Part shown: piece after piece, positions 8,489 to 17,309 of the stretch | Position numbering within the stretch: the stretch's first letter is position 1 | Layout of the letters: each line of letters opens with the position of its first letter | DNA from: Neorhizobium galegae | Lineage (GTDB): Bacteria > Pseudomonadota > Alphaproteobacteria > Rhizobiales > Rhizobiaceae | Reading direction: 5' to 3' | Assembly (NCBI RefSeq): GCF_021391675.1 | Contig: NZ_CP090095.1 | Location: forward strand, 3,663,501 to 3,727,500 | Length of the DNA: 64,000 bases | Notes under the pieces: model-generated | The model's database searches: none | Told to the model about the DNA's origin: nothing | What the model saw: only the letters and a program-made list of their open reading frames with translations | Translations under genes and position numbers: made by a program

Positions 8489-9748
8489 ATGAGGATTGCC
8501 AAATCTGCGCTGATCGATCCGGCTCACAATGAAGTCTACGGCGTGGCTGCGGTCGCGCTGTCCTTCTTCGTGTTCGCCTATTCGAGCCGGTTCGGGCAGA
8601 TTTCGATCCTCGCTTATTACGGCGTCTGGTTCCTGCTGCTGCTCGCCGATTATCGGCGGGCGCTCGGCAACTACCTCAAATATCTCTGGATATTGGGGTT
8701 TGCGCTGTTCTGCTTCATTTCCGCCTTCTGGTCGCCTGCCTTCGGCATCTCCTTGCGCACCGCGATACAATACCTGACGCATGTGGTCTGCGCGCTGGTT
8801 GCCATGCGCACGATCAGCGTGCTGACATTGACCCGCGGCGCGATCGTCGGCACGGCGATCGTGCTCCTGTTTTCCATGCTGTTCGGAACCTACCTCTACG
8901 ACGCGATCGACGGCAGCTACAGTTTCGTCGGCGCCTTTTCCTCGAAGAACCAGCTCGGCTTCTACGCCTCGCTCGGCCTTTTCTTTGCGGCATCCTATCT
9001 GCTCATCTGGCGGCAGAAAGGTCTCTGGTTGATGGCTTCTGGCGGGGTTGGCCTGCTGAGCGCCTATTGCCTTCTCGCCTCTCAATCGGCGACCTCCGCC
9101 ATCACCACTGCCGGCGTTCTGGCGCTTTGCGTCGGTTATATGCCGGTCGCGCATCTTTTCCCCAATCACCGCAAGCTGCTGGTCGCCGGACTGGTGGTGA
9201 TTGGAGTGGTCGCGATAATCGGGGCGCTCCAGATCGGCGCCGTCGATGCGGTCCTCGGCATATTCGGCAAGGATTCGACGCTGACGGGACGGACCTATCT
9301 CTGGCAGCAAGGGATCGAGGCAATACGCGAAAACCCGATTCTGGGCACCGGTTATCAGGGTTACTGGGTTCCTGGCTTCGCCGATGCCGAGAGACTGTGG
9401 GACGACTTTTTCATCACCGCCCGCAGCGGGTTCCATTTCCACAACACGTTCATCGAGGTCGCCGTCGAGACCGGCCTCGTTGGGCTAGCCCTGCTCTGCA
9501 TGATCATGCTGACGAACGTCTTCGGCCATCTGAGCGCGATGCTGAGCCGCAACCGCGATCCCGGCTCGACGCTCTTATGCGCGCTGAGCGTTCTGTTGCT
9601 GATACGGGCCTTCGTGGAGGTCGACGTGCTTTTCCCCTACCAGATCGGCTCGTTCCTGATGTTCTACGCCGCCGGCCGGCTGACCCTTCGCCAGAAGTCC
9701 GCCCCCTTGACCTACCCCTCCAGACCCCGGCGGACCATCATCGCCTGA
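8489..9748 (+). CDS. exoQ: ExoQ-like succinoglycan polymerase (Wzy/O-antigen ligase family)
   Basis: Inner-membrane polymerase that joins octasaccharide units into high-molecular-weight succinoglycan. The 419-residue protein is almost entirely hydrophobic, with about ten membrane segments. It has the family periplasmic loop GRTYLWQQGIEAIRENPILG, followed by GFHFHNTFIEVAVETGLVGL, the conserved HN-containing motif of Wzy_C proteins. GAGG precedes ATG 8489, only 7 bp after exoF. Its 3' end overlaps the convergent oxidoreductase gene by 11 bp. exoZ, usually nearby in S. meliloti, is not seen. Confidence 0.88.
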   Translation: MRIAKSALIDPAHNEVYGVAAVALSFFVFAYSSRFGQISILAYYGVWFLLLLADYRRALGNYLKYLWILGFALFCFISAFWSPAFGISLRTAIQYLTHVVCALVAMRTISVLTLTRGAIVGTAIVLLFSMLFGTYLYDAIDGSYSFVGAFSSKNQLGFYASLGLFFAASYLLIWRQKGLWLMASGGVGLLSAYCLLASQSATSAITTAGVLALCVGYMPVAHLFPNHRKLLVAGLVVIGVVAIIGALQIGAVDAVLGIFGKDSTLTGRTYLWQQGIEAIRENPILGTGYQGYWVPGFADAERLWDDFFITARSGFHFHNTFIEVAVETGLVGLALLCMIMLTNVFGHLSAMLSRNRDPGSTLLCALSVLLLIRAFVEVDVLFPYQIGSFLMFYAAGRLTLRQKSAPLTYPSRPRRTIIA

Positions 9749-11348
9749 ACTTTTCGGAAAGGTGTCCGGCGAGCCGGAGCGCCAGCGCCACGGCCGGCAA
9801 TGTCGGGTTGGCATGGCCTCCCGTCGGGAACAGGCCGCTGCCGGCAAGATAAAGATTGCCGATGCCATGGACGCAGCAATCGGCATCGGTCACGCCATCG
9901 TCAGGGTTGCCGGACATGGGGCTTAGACCGATCTGGTGATAGCCGTCGAATGCCTGGCTCAGCACGGCCTGCCGCCGCTGGAGGGTATCATGCAGATATT
10001 CCAGTCGTCCGAGCCCGGTTCGGCGTAGCCACATATCAAGAATCTCGTGCGATTTCAGGACTGAACTCAAGTCCTGTTCGGTCACTCGGTAGTCGACGAC
10101 AAGAGCGGCTCGGGTGCCCGCTCCGCCCTGAGGTTGCAGGTGGACCCGGCTTTCCGGATTGGGCACCTGTTCGGCATGGTAGCGAAGCAGATAGCGGCCT
10201 TTTGGATTGATGAGCGTGCGCCACGGTTCCATGCGTCGCTTCAACATGTTGAGAACCGATCCGAACAAATCGAACAGGGTGCGGCGATCGGTGCGGATAT
10301 TCCGCCAATGCTGTCGGCGGTCAATGTTCTCAGGCCCCCTGGCCGTCGGCGCCAGGCCGTTCGAGAGGCGGCGATAGAGACCGAATATCTTCAGGAACAG
10401 ATAGATGAGCGACAGCGCGCCCGAGCCATGCACGGGGTCGGCAACCGAAATCGCGTCGATCCAGAAGACGCAGTTGAGAAGCTTTTCCTCCGCCTGGATC
10501 GCCGGCGTGATCTGCAGCCTGCGACGAAAGACATAGTTTTCGTCGTCGATATTAAAGGCGAAGTGGCTCGCGATCCTGGGCTGGTCGAATTGCAGCACGG
10601 CAATGTAGCCAGTGAGGTGTCCCTGGTAGAAGCGGCCAAGCGGCCCCTCGGGGCCGCCCAGTGCCTCCGGCCGCCTCTCCCGCAGGGCGAGCAGCAGGCG
10701 GGCATTTTCCAGCCCTCCTCCGGCAAGGACGAAAGCTCTCGCCGTGATCTGGCTTTCCTGTCCGGCGCTGTAGGCCGTGAGACTCTCGACGCGCGCGCGG
10801 GACGCATCAAGCGTGATGCCGGCGACGGTCGCGTTCACGAGACGAATACGTCTGGAAGCCTTGAGCCTCTCTCCATAAATCGGCCCGAGATCCGGAAGCC
10901 GGCTCCACCGCTCCAGGGCGTTCGTGTCGATCTTATTATCCGGGACGCCGATCGGCTCAAAAGCAGGCTCGCCGGCATTGCAGTTGAGGAATGTCAGCGC
11001 TTCCGGATAGTGGCGGCGAAGCTCCTCGTGGGAAATCGGCCAACCGGAAAACGGCACATGATCCCGCACCTCGAAATCCAGTTCGTCGAAAGTGACGCAC
11101 CGGCCGCCCCAAAGCGCCGACGCACCACCGATGCCCGGACGGGACATCGCCATTGAAGGAGCATGACGGCCGTTGGTGAATTCGATATCGCCGGCACCGG
11201 CGTCTTCCGCCGCTCCGCCCGCGCCCATTTCGAGCAGGGTTACGGTGAGCCCGAGTTTCTCAAGCTTCAGAGCGAGTGCCAACCCGACGGGGCCTGCGCC
11301 GACGATGCAGACATCCGTCGTTTCCGTCTCAGAATCTGCTGAAGCCAT
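9738..11348 (-). CDS. GMC-family FAD-dependent oxidoreductase
   Basis: Predicted flavin-dependent alcohol or sugar dehydrogenase; substrate unknown. The 536-residue protein has an N-terminal dinucleotide fold TDVCIVGAGPVGLALALKLE, then GIGGASALWGGRC (flavin-contacting loop) and RAFVLAGGGLENARLLL. It ends NLYLAGSGLFPTGGHANPTL, the GMC C-terminal FAD motif. The usual catalytic region reads GYHQIGLSPM, so the active-site His-Xaa-Xaa-Gly pattern is kept. I chose ATG 11348 because GAAGG lies five bases ahead and it starts directly before the FAD motif; an upstream ATG (11417) has no ribosome binding site. It may be co-transcribed with the aldo/keto reductase 227 bp upstream. It is convergent with exoQ. 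Confidence 0.75.
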   Translation of the reverse strand: MASADSETETTDVCIVGAGPVGLALALKLEKLGLTVTLLEMGAGGAAEDAGAGDIEFTNGRHAPSMAMSRPGIGGASALWGGRCVTFDELDFEVRDHVPFSGWPISHEELRRHYPEALTFLNCNAGEPAFEPIGVPDNKIDTNALERWSRLPDLGPIYGERLKASRRIRLVNATVAGITLDASRARVESLTAYSAGQESQITARAFVLAGGGLENARLLLALRERRPEALGGPEGPLGRFYQGHLTGYIAVLQFDQPRIASHFAFNIDDENYVFRRRLQITPAIQAEEKLLNCVFWIDAISVADPVHGSGALSLIYLFLKIFGLYRRLSNGLAPTARGPENIDRRQHWRNIRTDRRTLFDLFGSVLNMLKRRMEPWRTLINPKGRYLLRYHAEQVPNPESRVHLQPQGGAGTRAALVVDYRVTEQDLSSVLKSHEILDMWLRRTGLGRLEYLHDTLQRRQAVLSQAFDGYHQIGLSPMSGNPDDGVTDADCCVHGIGNLYLAGSGLFPTGGHANPTLPAVALALRLAGHLSEKFRR

Positions 11349-11575
11349 GTATGCCTTCGAGAGAGAACCCCGGATCACCAGCAGATAGAGCAGGCCTGCA
11401 GAAATGGAACTGCCCATTCGGATGAGGCTTGGGGAATTCTCGGCTTCCGATATCGAGCGCTACTCCTTGAGTTACAGAGGCCCAGACCCAGGTTCCGCAG
11501 CCGCAACCGGATCGGCCATCCGCGACCTTTTCGAACCACAACAAAACCGGCCGACGTCCTGATCGCCCGTATCGG

Positions 11576-12637
11576 CTAGGCGATGCGTTGCGATTGCCTC
11601 AGCGGAGCGACCGACGCCGATCCACCTGCGGAGCGGGCAACGCGGCCCTCGACCGGGTGAGCCGGATCGGTAAAGCCCGGTGTCGACGGATGACCGGTTG
11701 CGACTAGACGATCGACCAGCGCCTCGTCCTCTGCGTCCAGCTTGACCTCGAGCGCGCGGACATAACCGTCCCAATGCTCCTCGGTGCGCGGGCCGGCAAT
11801 CGCCGACGTGACGAGTTGGTTGTTGAGCACCCAGGCGAGCGCGAAATCCGCAGCCGCAATCCCTTTCGCGTGTGCATGCGCGGCGATCTGCTTGGCGAGC
11901 GCGATCGATTCCTCGCGGAACTCCACGTCGTGCATGCGCTTGTCCCCGCGCCCGGCACGCGTATCGGCGGCCGGCTCCTCCCCGACATTGTACTTGCCGG
12001 TGAGGATGCCGCGCGCGAGCGGGCTGTAGGAAACCACGCCGAGACCATAAGCGGCAGCGGCCGGCAACTGCTCGGCTTCCGCCGTGCGGTTGACGATGTT
12101 GTAGAGCGGCTGGCTGGCGATCGGCCTATCGATTCCCAGCTGGTCCGCGAGGTGGGATACCTCGGCGATACGCCAGCCGCGGAAATTCGAAACGCCGAAG
12201 TAACGCAGCTTGCCAGCCCTGATCAGATCGGCGATGGCCCGCATCGGCTCATCCAGAGGTGCATCGAAAACGGAACGGTGGAAATAGAGGATGTCGATAT
12301 AATCGGTGCCCAGATTGCGCAACGAGTTCTCGACCGTCTGGAAGACCCATTTGCGCGAATGGCCGCCCTGGTTGGGTTTGTTATTGTGGAAATTGACGAA
12401 CTTCGTCGCCACAACCCAGTCGTCGCGATGAGCCTTGATGCCGCGCCCGACGACCTCCTCCGATTTGCCATCGTGGTAGACGTCGGCGGTATCGATAAAG
12501 TTGATCCCCTGGTCTCGCGCCTTGTCGATAATGCGCAAGGCCACGTCGTCCGGCGTCTGGTTGCCGAACATCATGGCCCCCAGTGTCAGCGGCGAAACCT
12601 TCAGGGCGCTGCGGCCCAGATAGCGATACTCAACCAT
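11576..12637 (-). CDS. Aldo/keto reductase
   Basis: NADPH-dependent carbonyl reductase of the AKR superfamily, cytoplasmic. The 353-residue protein starts MVEYRYLGRSALKVSPLTLG, then FIDTADVYHDGKSEEVVGR with catalytic Asp and Tyr, WVVATKF (Lys), and a later DILYFHRS where the AKR catalytic His is expected. The C-terminal cofactor loop is AIAGPRTEEH. ATG 12637 has GGGAG eight bases upstream; the longer frame to 12820 lacks one. It resembles the YghZ/YajO type rather than sugar-specific enzymes, so the substrate cannot be named. Confidence 0.82.
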   Translation of the reverse strand: MVEYRYLGRSALKVSPLTLGAMMFGNQTPDDVALRIIDKARDQGINFIDTADVYHDGKSEEVVGRGIKAHRDDWVVATKFVNFHNNKPNQGGHSRKWVFQTVENSLRNLGTDYIDILYFHRSVFDAPLDEPMRAIADLIRAGKLRYFGVSNFRGWRIAEVSHLADQLGIDRPIASQPLYNIVNRTAEAEQLPAAAAYGLGVVSYSPLARGILTGKYNVGEEPAADTRAGRGDKRMHDVEFREESIALAKQIAAHAHAKGIAAADFALAWVLNNQLVTSAIAGPRTEEHWDGYVRALEVKLDAEDEALVDRLVATGHPSTPGFTDPAHPVEGRVARSAGGSASVAPLRQSQRIA

Positions 12638-12921
12638 GCAAAATCTCCCGGTCTTTCCGTTGGATAATATTCGGCTGGCAGTGTCCGGGAAATAGCGCGC
12701 ACCCGAAAGGTCGTCACGCACCAAAAGATAGAAGAAGCCGAACTCCTTTTTCGTCTCGGCCAGCAGATTGAGGATTTGCTCCCGGATGGGCGAGATTTGG
12801 CGCCGATACCGATGCGTCAAAGCCGGTCAAAGCCTGTGTGCCCCGTCGATACGCCGCGCCGTCCAAACTCCACCTTTCGGCTGCAGCAGGATCTCCATCA
12901 TTGGCGACCCACGTAATTTTT

Positions 12922-14076
12922 TCAGAAGCTGACCGCCTTCGGCTCGATGGCCACCAGCCGGCCGCCGTCGATCTTGTAAAGCCCGATCTTACGCTCCGCC
13001 ATTCCGCTCGGCGTGAAACGGAACAGGCCCGTAACGCCTCGAAACCCCGTCTTCGTCGTCAACGCCTCCGGCGTCAGCGCCGTTGCACCCTTGCCTCTGA
13101 CGATGCCGGCAGCGACCGCGATACTGTCGTAACCCTCCGCGGCATAGACCGAGAGCGAACGCTTGTTGAAGCGGCGATATCGTTCGCCGATCAACAGGGA
13201 CGCGTCCGGATCGGCCGCTGCGATGATGACATTGGAGGCAGCCGGATCGGCATAAAGCTCTATTGGCCAGTGGCTGGTTCCGACCACGGCCAGTTTGCCG
13301 AAAGAGGCCCTGACACCCTTGAGGACGGTTCCGACCGTTGCAGAATCCCCCATCAGCACCAAGGCACCGGCATCATCGAGCAGAGCCTTGTTGCGGATAA
13401 GCAGGTCGCCAAGCGGCGCGGCTGGATCATAACGGACCACGCCGATCAGTGCGCCGCCGGCCTGGCCGACCGCGGATCTCAGGCGCTCCTCGTCGACACC
13501 GGCTATGCTATTGGGCGTCAGGACGACAACTCTCTTATGGCCGGAGGTGATGACCGGGCGCACGCCCCGCGCAACACTCGCCACCTCATCGAACCCGAAA
13601 TTGAAGACGTTCGCGCCAGCCACAGGGCTTGAAAGATTGATCAGCGGCGGTCGCTGATCGGCCGGAATGGCAGCAATCGCCGCCGTCGTCGCCTGCGGCG
13701 CATAGCTGATCAGCAGACCGGAATTGCGTGCTCTTGCAGCGGCAAGCGCCGGGGCCACGGCAGCCGGCCCCTCCGCCACGTCGACCACCTTGATCTTCAT
13801 GACGCCGGCATCGTCAAGTTCGCCGATGGCAAGGGCCGCACCGTCACGTATGTCGCGCGCAGCACCCTCATAGGTGCCGTTCGGCGCTTTGGTTAGAAGC
13901 ACGGTGACTTCCGTCGAGCCGCGCCCGAATGTTTCCTCAACCACGGATGGCGGCGGCTTCAGCGCCTTGTCGTCGAGAACCCTGTCGGCAACGGACGAGG
14001 ATTCGCATCCGGACAGGATAGCGACAGCCAGCAAACCCAGCAGCGATATACGTATCGGACGCAGGCGCGTCGTCAT
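12922..14076 (-). CDS. Periplasmic-binding-protein-like lipoprotein (LpoA/Leu-Ile-Val type fold)
   Basis: Predicted outer- or inner-membrane lipoprotein with a type 1 periplasmic-binding fold. The 384-residue protein has a lipoprotein signal with lipobox LSGC (Cys24), a low-complexity linker, then VTVLLTKAPNGTYEGAARDI and DGAALAIGELD, resembling the start of branched-chain amino-acid binding proteins and penicillin-binding-protein activators. Later segments ISYAPQ, INLSSP, VVVLTPNS and YDSIAVAAGI fit the second lobe. ATG 14076 was chosen because the signal sequence starts there; the frame extends upstream to 14199 without support. No ABC permease or ATPase is beside it, which argues against a dedicated transporter. 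Confidence 0.65.
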   Translation of the reverse strand: MTTRLRPIRISLLGLLAVAILSGCESSSVADRVLDDKALKPPPSVVEETFGRGSTEVTVLLTKAPNGTYEGAARDIRDGAALAIGELDDAGVMKIKVVDVAEGPAAVAPALAAARARNSGLLISYAPQATTAAIAAIPADQRPPLINLSSPVAGANVFNFGFDEVASVARGVRPVITSGHKRVVVLTPNSIAGVDEERLRSAVGQAGGALIGVVRYDPAAPLGDLLIRNKALLDDAGALVLMGDSATVGTVLKGVRASFGKLAVVGTSHWPIELYADPAASNVIIAAADPDASLLIGERYRRFNKRSLSVYAAEGYDSIAVAAGIVRGKGATALTPEALTTKTGFRGVTGLFRFTPSGMAERKIGLYKIDGGRLVAIEPKAVSF

Positions 14077-14227
14077 TCGGAAGGCCTTATGAGTAACGTC
14101 GGCGAGATCTGAAGGGTAAAAGAACGAACGTCCTTGCGGCATTTCCTGGACCACTCTGCGGCCTTCTTGGTTGTGGTAAGGCCATGCTATCCCAGACAAA
14201 AATCATTAACAAGCACCCTCGCTGAAA

Positions 14228-14241
14228 TATAAAATTTTATA
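14228..14241. promoter_or_regulatory. AT-rich palindrome in the lapG-like upstream region
   Basis: TATAAAATTTTATA, a perfect palindrome, sits in an AT-rich stretch about 100 bp upstream of the LapG-like gene. Similar TAAAATTTTA runs occur at 34901-34920. It may be a promoter element or a binding site for an AT-rich-binding silencer such as MucR; this is speculative. Confidence 0.25.
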
Positions 14242-14338
14242 CGTTTTATCTCAAATAACTTATTTATAGATTATCTATCTTCAAAAACCAGAAATTCAGC
14301 AGAGCTTGTTAGCATCTCTCTACCAAGGGAGATAAAAA

Positions 14339-15316
14339 ATGGCGAATAAGAAGAATACCCTGAAAATCGCAATCGCTACAGCTCTCACATTACCATTCAT
14401 TGCTTCAACTTCAGTCTCCGCTCCGATCGCAAACCAGCAGTTTCCGACAAATACTGGAGCCGGCGTAGCGGTTATCGGAACTCATGTCCTGGAATATCTT
14501 CCGACGACGCTCTCCATCATGGCTTCGCTTGCGTTCCGGAACGTACAGGTTGCCGCAGCATTTCAGACATTCAGCCAGCTCGGCTCGACGATCGCGCTGC
14601 CCGCGGCGAGACCTGCGAATGTAGTCGAGGTCGCTATCAAACCGGCCGACCTGTCACCATCCAAGCGCGTAGCGCCGACAACGCCCAACGGCGCCGTGTT
14701 CGATACGGTCGCCATCCCCTTCAAGCGCCTTGCCGCCTTGAAGAAGCTCGCGCCCGCTCTCGAAGAGATGAACAGCGGCACCGCGGTGAAATGCAACGGC
14801 AAGGGCTGCAGCCCGGCCTTCGCCGCCATCCAGCTCGTCGGTCTGAACACGTCGCAATCGTCGATCCGCGACAAGCTCAACGCCGTCAATGCCGCCGTGA
14901 ACCAGTCCATTCGCTACCGCACCGACCAGGACGCCTACAAGGTTACCGACCGTTGGAGCACGCCCCGGGAAACGCTGAGCCTGCAGCAGGGCGATTGCGA
15001 AGATTTCGCGATCCTGAAAATGGCGGCACTTCGCGCGGAAGGCATCGACCCCGAGCAGATGTCGATCGTCGTCCTGTTCGACCAGAAGCGGCACTTCTAC
15101 CACGCCGTCCTTTCGGTCGAAGCCGGCGGCAAGTTCTTCATCCTCGACAACATGCGCAACCAGGTTCTCCTGGATACGCAGCTTCCCGACTACATGCCGC
15201 TCTATTCGATCAAGGGCGGCAAGGGCTTCCTGCACGGCTCCCGCCGCAAGGACCAGAACGTCGCGATGGCAACGCCGCTGGAAAAGATTGCGCCAGGCGA
15301 AGGTGTAAACTTCTAG
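14339..15316 (+). CDS. LapG-like periplasmic cysteine protease (bacterial transglutaminase-like)
   Basis: Calcium-dependent periplasmic protease family that cuts the N-terminus of LapA-type adhesins and frees them from the cell surface. The 325-residue protein has a signal peptide (residues 1-28, ending SVSA), then a BTLCP domain. A catalytic triad is visible: Cys220 in QQGDCEDFAILK, His255 in KRHFYHAV, Asp270 in FFILDNMRN. The spacing is close to that of LapG, and the acidic residues flanking Cys220 match LapG's calcium site. AGGGAG precedes ATG 14339. It is convergent with the type I secretion operon and 6 kb from the giant adhesin, its likely substrate. No LapD partner is in the window. 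Confidence 0.85.
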   Translation: MANKKNTLKIAIATALTLPFIASTSVSAPIANQQFPTNTGAGVAVIGTHVLEYLPTTLSIMASLAFRNVQVAAAFQTFSQLGSTIALPAARPANVVEVAIKPADLSPSKRVAPTTPNGAVFDTVAIPFKRLAALKKLAPALEEMNSGTAVKCNGKGCSPAFAAIQLVGLNTSQSSIRDKLNAVNAAVNQSIRYRTDQDAYKVTDRWSTPRETLSLQQGDCEDFAILKMAALRAEGIDPEQMSIVVLFDQKRHFYHAVLSVEAGGKFFILDNMRNQVLLDTQLPDYMPLYSIKGGKGFLHGSRRKDQNVAMATPLEKIAPGEGVNF

Positions 15317-15323
15317 GCTTTCT

Positions 15324-15350
15324 GGGCCGGGATGCGATGCGCTCCGGCCC
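15324..15350. terminator. GC-rich hairpin between convergent genes
   Basis: GGGCCGG (15324-15330) pairs with CCGGCCC (15344-15350) across a 13-base loop, just after the LapG-like stop (15316) and before the stop of the convergent ribbon-helix-helix gene (15357). There is no T-run, so termination is only suggested. Confidence 0.35.
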
Positions 15351-15356
15351 TGGGCG

Positions 15357-16007
15357 TCAATAACGGGAAATATAGCCGATCAACATCGGCTTTTCATGTG
15401 CCGGGGCAAGGGCCAGGTTGATCTGACCCTTGATGACCTGCCTGGCGCAGGAAATCGTGAAGCCGGTATTCAAGGTCTTGCCGCGATTCATCTGCAGCGT
15501 GTCCATCGCGTCTTCGATCTGCGTGTCGATCGAGAACTTCAGGGTCTTCATCAGCTGCGACGTATCCTCCCCCACCAACCGCTGCCGAAGCATGACAAGA
15601 AACGGTTCGTTGAAGAACTGCAACCGCTTTTCACGTGTCAACACGACCGTCGGGGACGGCGATGCCTGAACCAGCGCACCGAGATTTTCGAGCGACGAGA
15701 CTTCCTCGACCGTCGCCAGCCGTCCAAGCGCCCATTTGAGGCTGAGGACGCGCAGCAGCGAGGTGAGATTGCCCCCCTCCGGCATCTGGGCCGCGGTGTA
15801 CTGAACCAGATCGCCGGTGGTTATCTTGCCTGCCGCCGACATGCGGCTGAGGCCTTCCCAATAGATTTTCTCGAGCCTGATACCGCGACGCTCGCCATTG
15901 CGCGCCACGACCGCGCGAAAACGCGGCTCGACTTCTTCCTTGTCGATAATCGGCAGCGGATCGCCCGCAGGTTCGATGCCGGACATTGAAAGCGCACCTG
16001 ATTTCAT
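15357..16007 (-). CDS. Ribbon-helix-helix protein with PAS-like C-terminal half, last gene of the type I secretion operon
   Basis: Function unknown. The 216-residue protein has an N-terminal region (about residues 25-90) with FRAVVARNGERRGIRLEKIY, then WEGLSRMSAAG and GGNLTSLLRVLSLKWAL, which resembles the RHH_4 family (PF13467) seen in alphaproteobacterial DNA-binding or regulatory proteins. The C-terminal half (about 110-216) has SPTVVLTREKRLQFFNEPFL, reminiscent of the start of a PAS sensor fold. ATG 16007 is 9 bp after the HlyD stop; ATG 15986 has a better AGGTG and is an alternative start. Its position suggests a regulator or partner of adhesin secretion. The family call for the N-terminus is moderate and for the PAS half weak. 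Confidence 0.65.
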   Translation of the reverse strand: MKSGALSMSGIEPAGDPLPIIDKEEVEPRFRAVVARNGERRGIRLEKIYWEGLSRMSAAGKITTGDLVQYTAAQMPEGGNLTSLLRVLSLKWALGRLATVEEVSSLENLGALVQASPSPTVVLTREKRLQFFNEPFLVMLRQRLVGEDTSQLMKTLKFSIDTQIEDAMDTLQMNRGKTLNTGFTISCARQVIKGQINLALAPAHEKPMLIGYISRY

Positions 16008-16016
16008 TGGAGGGCT

Positions 16017-17309
16017 CTACCGTTCGGTAAGCGCATCGGAACGCGCCCGATTGATAGGCTTCATGAGATAGCTGAGGACTGTCTTGCGGCCCGTCATGAT
16101 TTCGGCGGACGCAATCATGCCAGGAATGATCGGATAGGACTTGCCGTTGCGTTCCAGCTCGGACTTGTTGGTCTTGACCTGGACGAGGTAATAGGTCTCG
16201 CCCTTTTCCTTCTCAACGATGCTGTCGGCTGAAACGTTGGTCACTTCGCCGTCGAGCCCGCCGAAGATTGCGAAATCATAGGCCGTGATCTTGACGATGG
16301 CCGGCTGCCCGCGGCGGACGAACGCGACATCCCGGGGCGATATGCGTGCTTCGATCAGCAGCGTGTCTGCCGTCGGGACGATGCCGGCAACCACACGGCC
16401 CGGATCCACATAGGCGCCAATCGTATTGACTTCCAACGTATTGACGATGCCATCGACCGGCGAGCGAATATCGGTGCGCTTGACGCGGTCCGAAGCACCA
16501 CGGATCGTTTCGTCGATGACGGAGAGCTCCGCGAGGGCCTGCGCCTTGTCGGTCAGGGCCTGCTGGCGGATAGCCAACGAAATTTCCCCGACCTGGAGCT
16601 TTGCTTCTTCGATGGCACCACGAAGGCGTATCAGGCTTTCCTGATAGACCTTGAGCTGGCCCTGCTGGTCCGTAAGCTGGCTTTCGATCGTCAGAAGCTG
16701 CGTCTGCGAGACCAAACCTTTTTTGGCGAGAGGACCGTAAAGATCGCGCTGCCGCGTCGAGGAGGCGATATTCTGTTCAAGCCGATCGATGTTGGCATTG
16801 GCTTCGCTGAGTTCGTTCTGCCGCTGCTTCATGCGCTCCTGAAGCACATCGAACTTGTTCTTGTAACTGGCCTTGTTGGCCTGGAACAGCCGATCTTCGT
16901 TGTCGCAGACGTTCTTGGCGACCGCCAGGACATCGGCCGGACATACGAACGGCTGGTCGTATTCGCCTTTTTCTTCCATCTGGAGGCGCGCGATCTTGGC
17001 GCCGAGCGCCCTCGCCTTGGCAACGGATTCGCCGAGCGTGGATTCGGTTGTGGTATTGTTCAGCTGAACGATCAAATCCCCCTTGCGGACAACCTGGCCG
17101 ACCTGAACAGCTATGTCCTGGACGACGCCGGCTTCGGACGACTGGATGATCTGCGTCTTGGAAACGGGAATGACCTTGCCTTCGCCGCGGGCGATCTCGT
17201 CGATCTCCGCAAGCGCTGCCCAGGCGAGGAACGTCGTCATGCAGGCTGCCACCAGACCAACCAGCATGCGGGCGAAGAACGGGGGATTGTCGTGAACGCC
17301 TCTGCTCAC
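16017..17309 (-). CDS. HlyD-family type I secretion membrane fusion protein (LapC-like)
   Basis: Periplasmic adaptor joining the ABC exporter to the TolC-like channel for adhesin export. The 430-residue protein has one N-terminal membrane helix (MLVGLVAACMTTFLAWAALA), then a first lipoyl half-motif (GKVIPVSKTQIIQSSEAGVV and VQVGQVVRKGDLIVQL). A long coiled coil follows at about residues 85-260. The second half has TDIRSPVDGIVNTLEVNTIG and PIIPGMIASAEIMTGRKTVL, typical of the HlyD C-terminus. The start is a GTG at 17309 that overlaps the exporter stop (GTGA), indicating translational coupling; the longer frame upstream lies inside the exporter gene. Confidence 0.92.
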   Translation of the reverse strand: MSRGVHDNPPFFARMLVGLVAACMTTFLAWAALAEIDEIARGEGKVIPVSKTQIIQSSEAGVVQDIAVQVGQVVRKGDLIVQLNNTTTESTLGESVAKARALGAKIARLQMEEKGEYDQPFVCPADVLAVAKNVCDNEDRLFQANKASYKNKFDVLQERMKQRQNELSEANANIDRLEQNIASSTRQRDLYGPLAKKGLVSQTQLLTIESQLTDQQGQLKVYQESLIRLRGAIEEAKLQVGEISLAIRQQALTDKAQALAELSVIDETIRGASDRVKRTDIRSPVDGIVNTLEVNTIGAYVDPGRVVAGIVPTADTLLIEARISPRDVAFVRRGQPAIVKITAYDFAIFGGLDGEVTNVSADSIVEKEKGETYYLVQVKTNKSELERNGKSYPIIPGMIASAEIMTGRKTVLSYLMKPINRARSDALTER

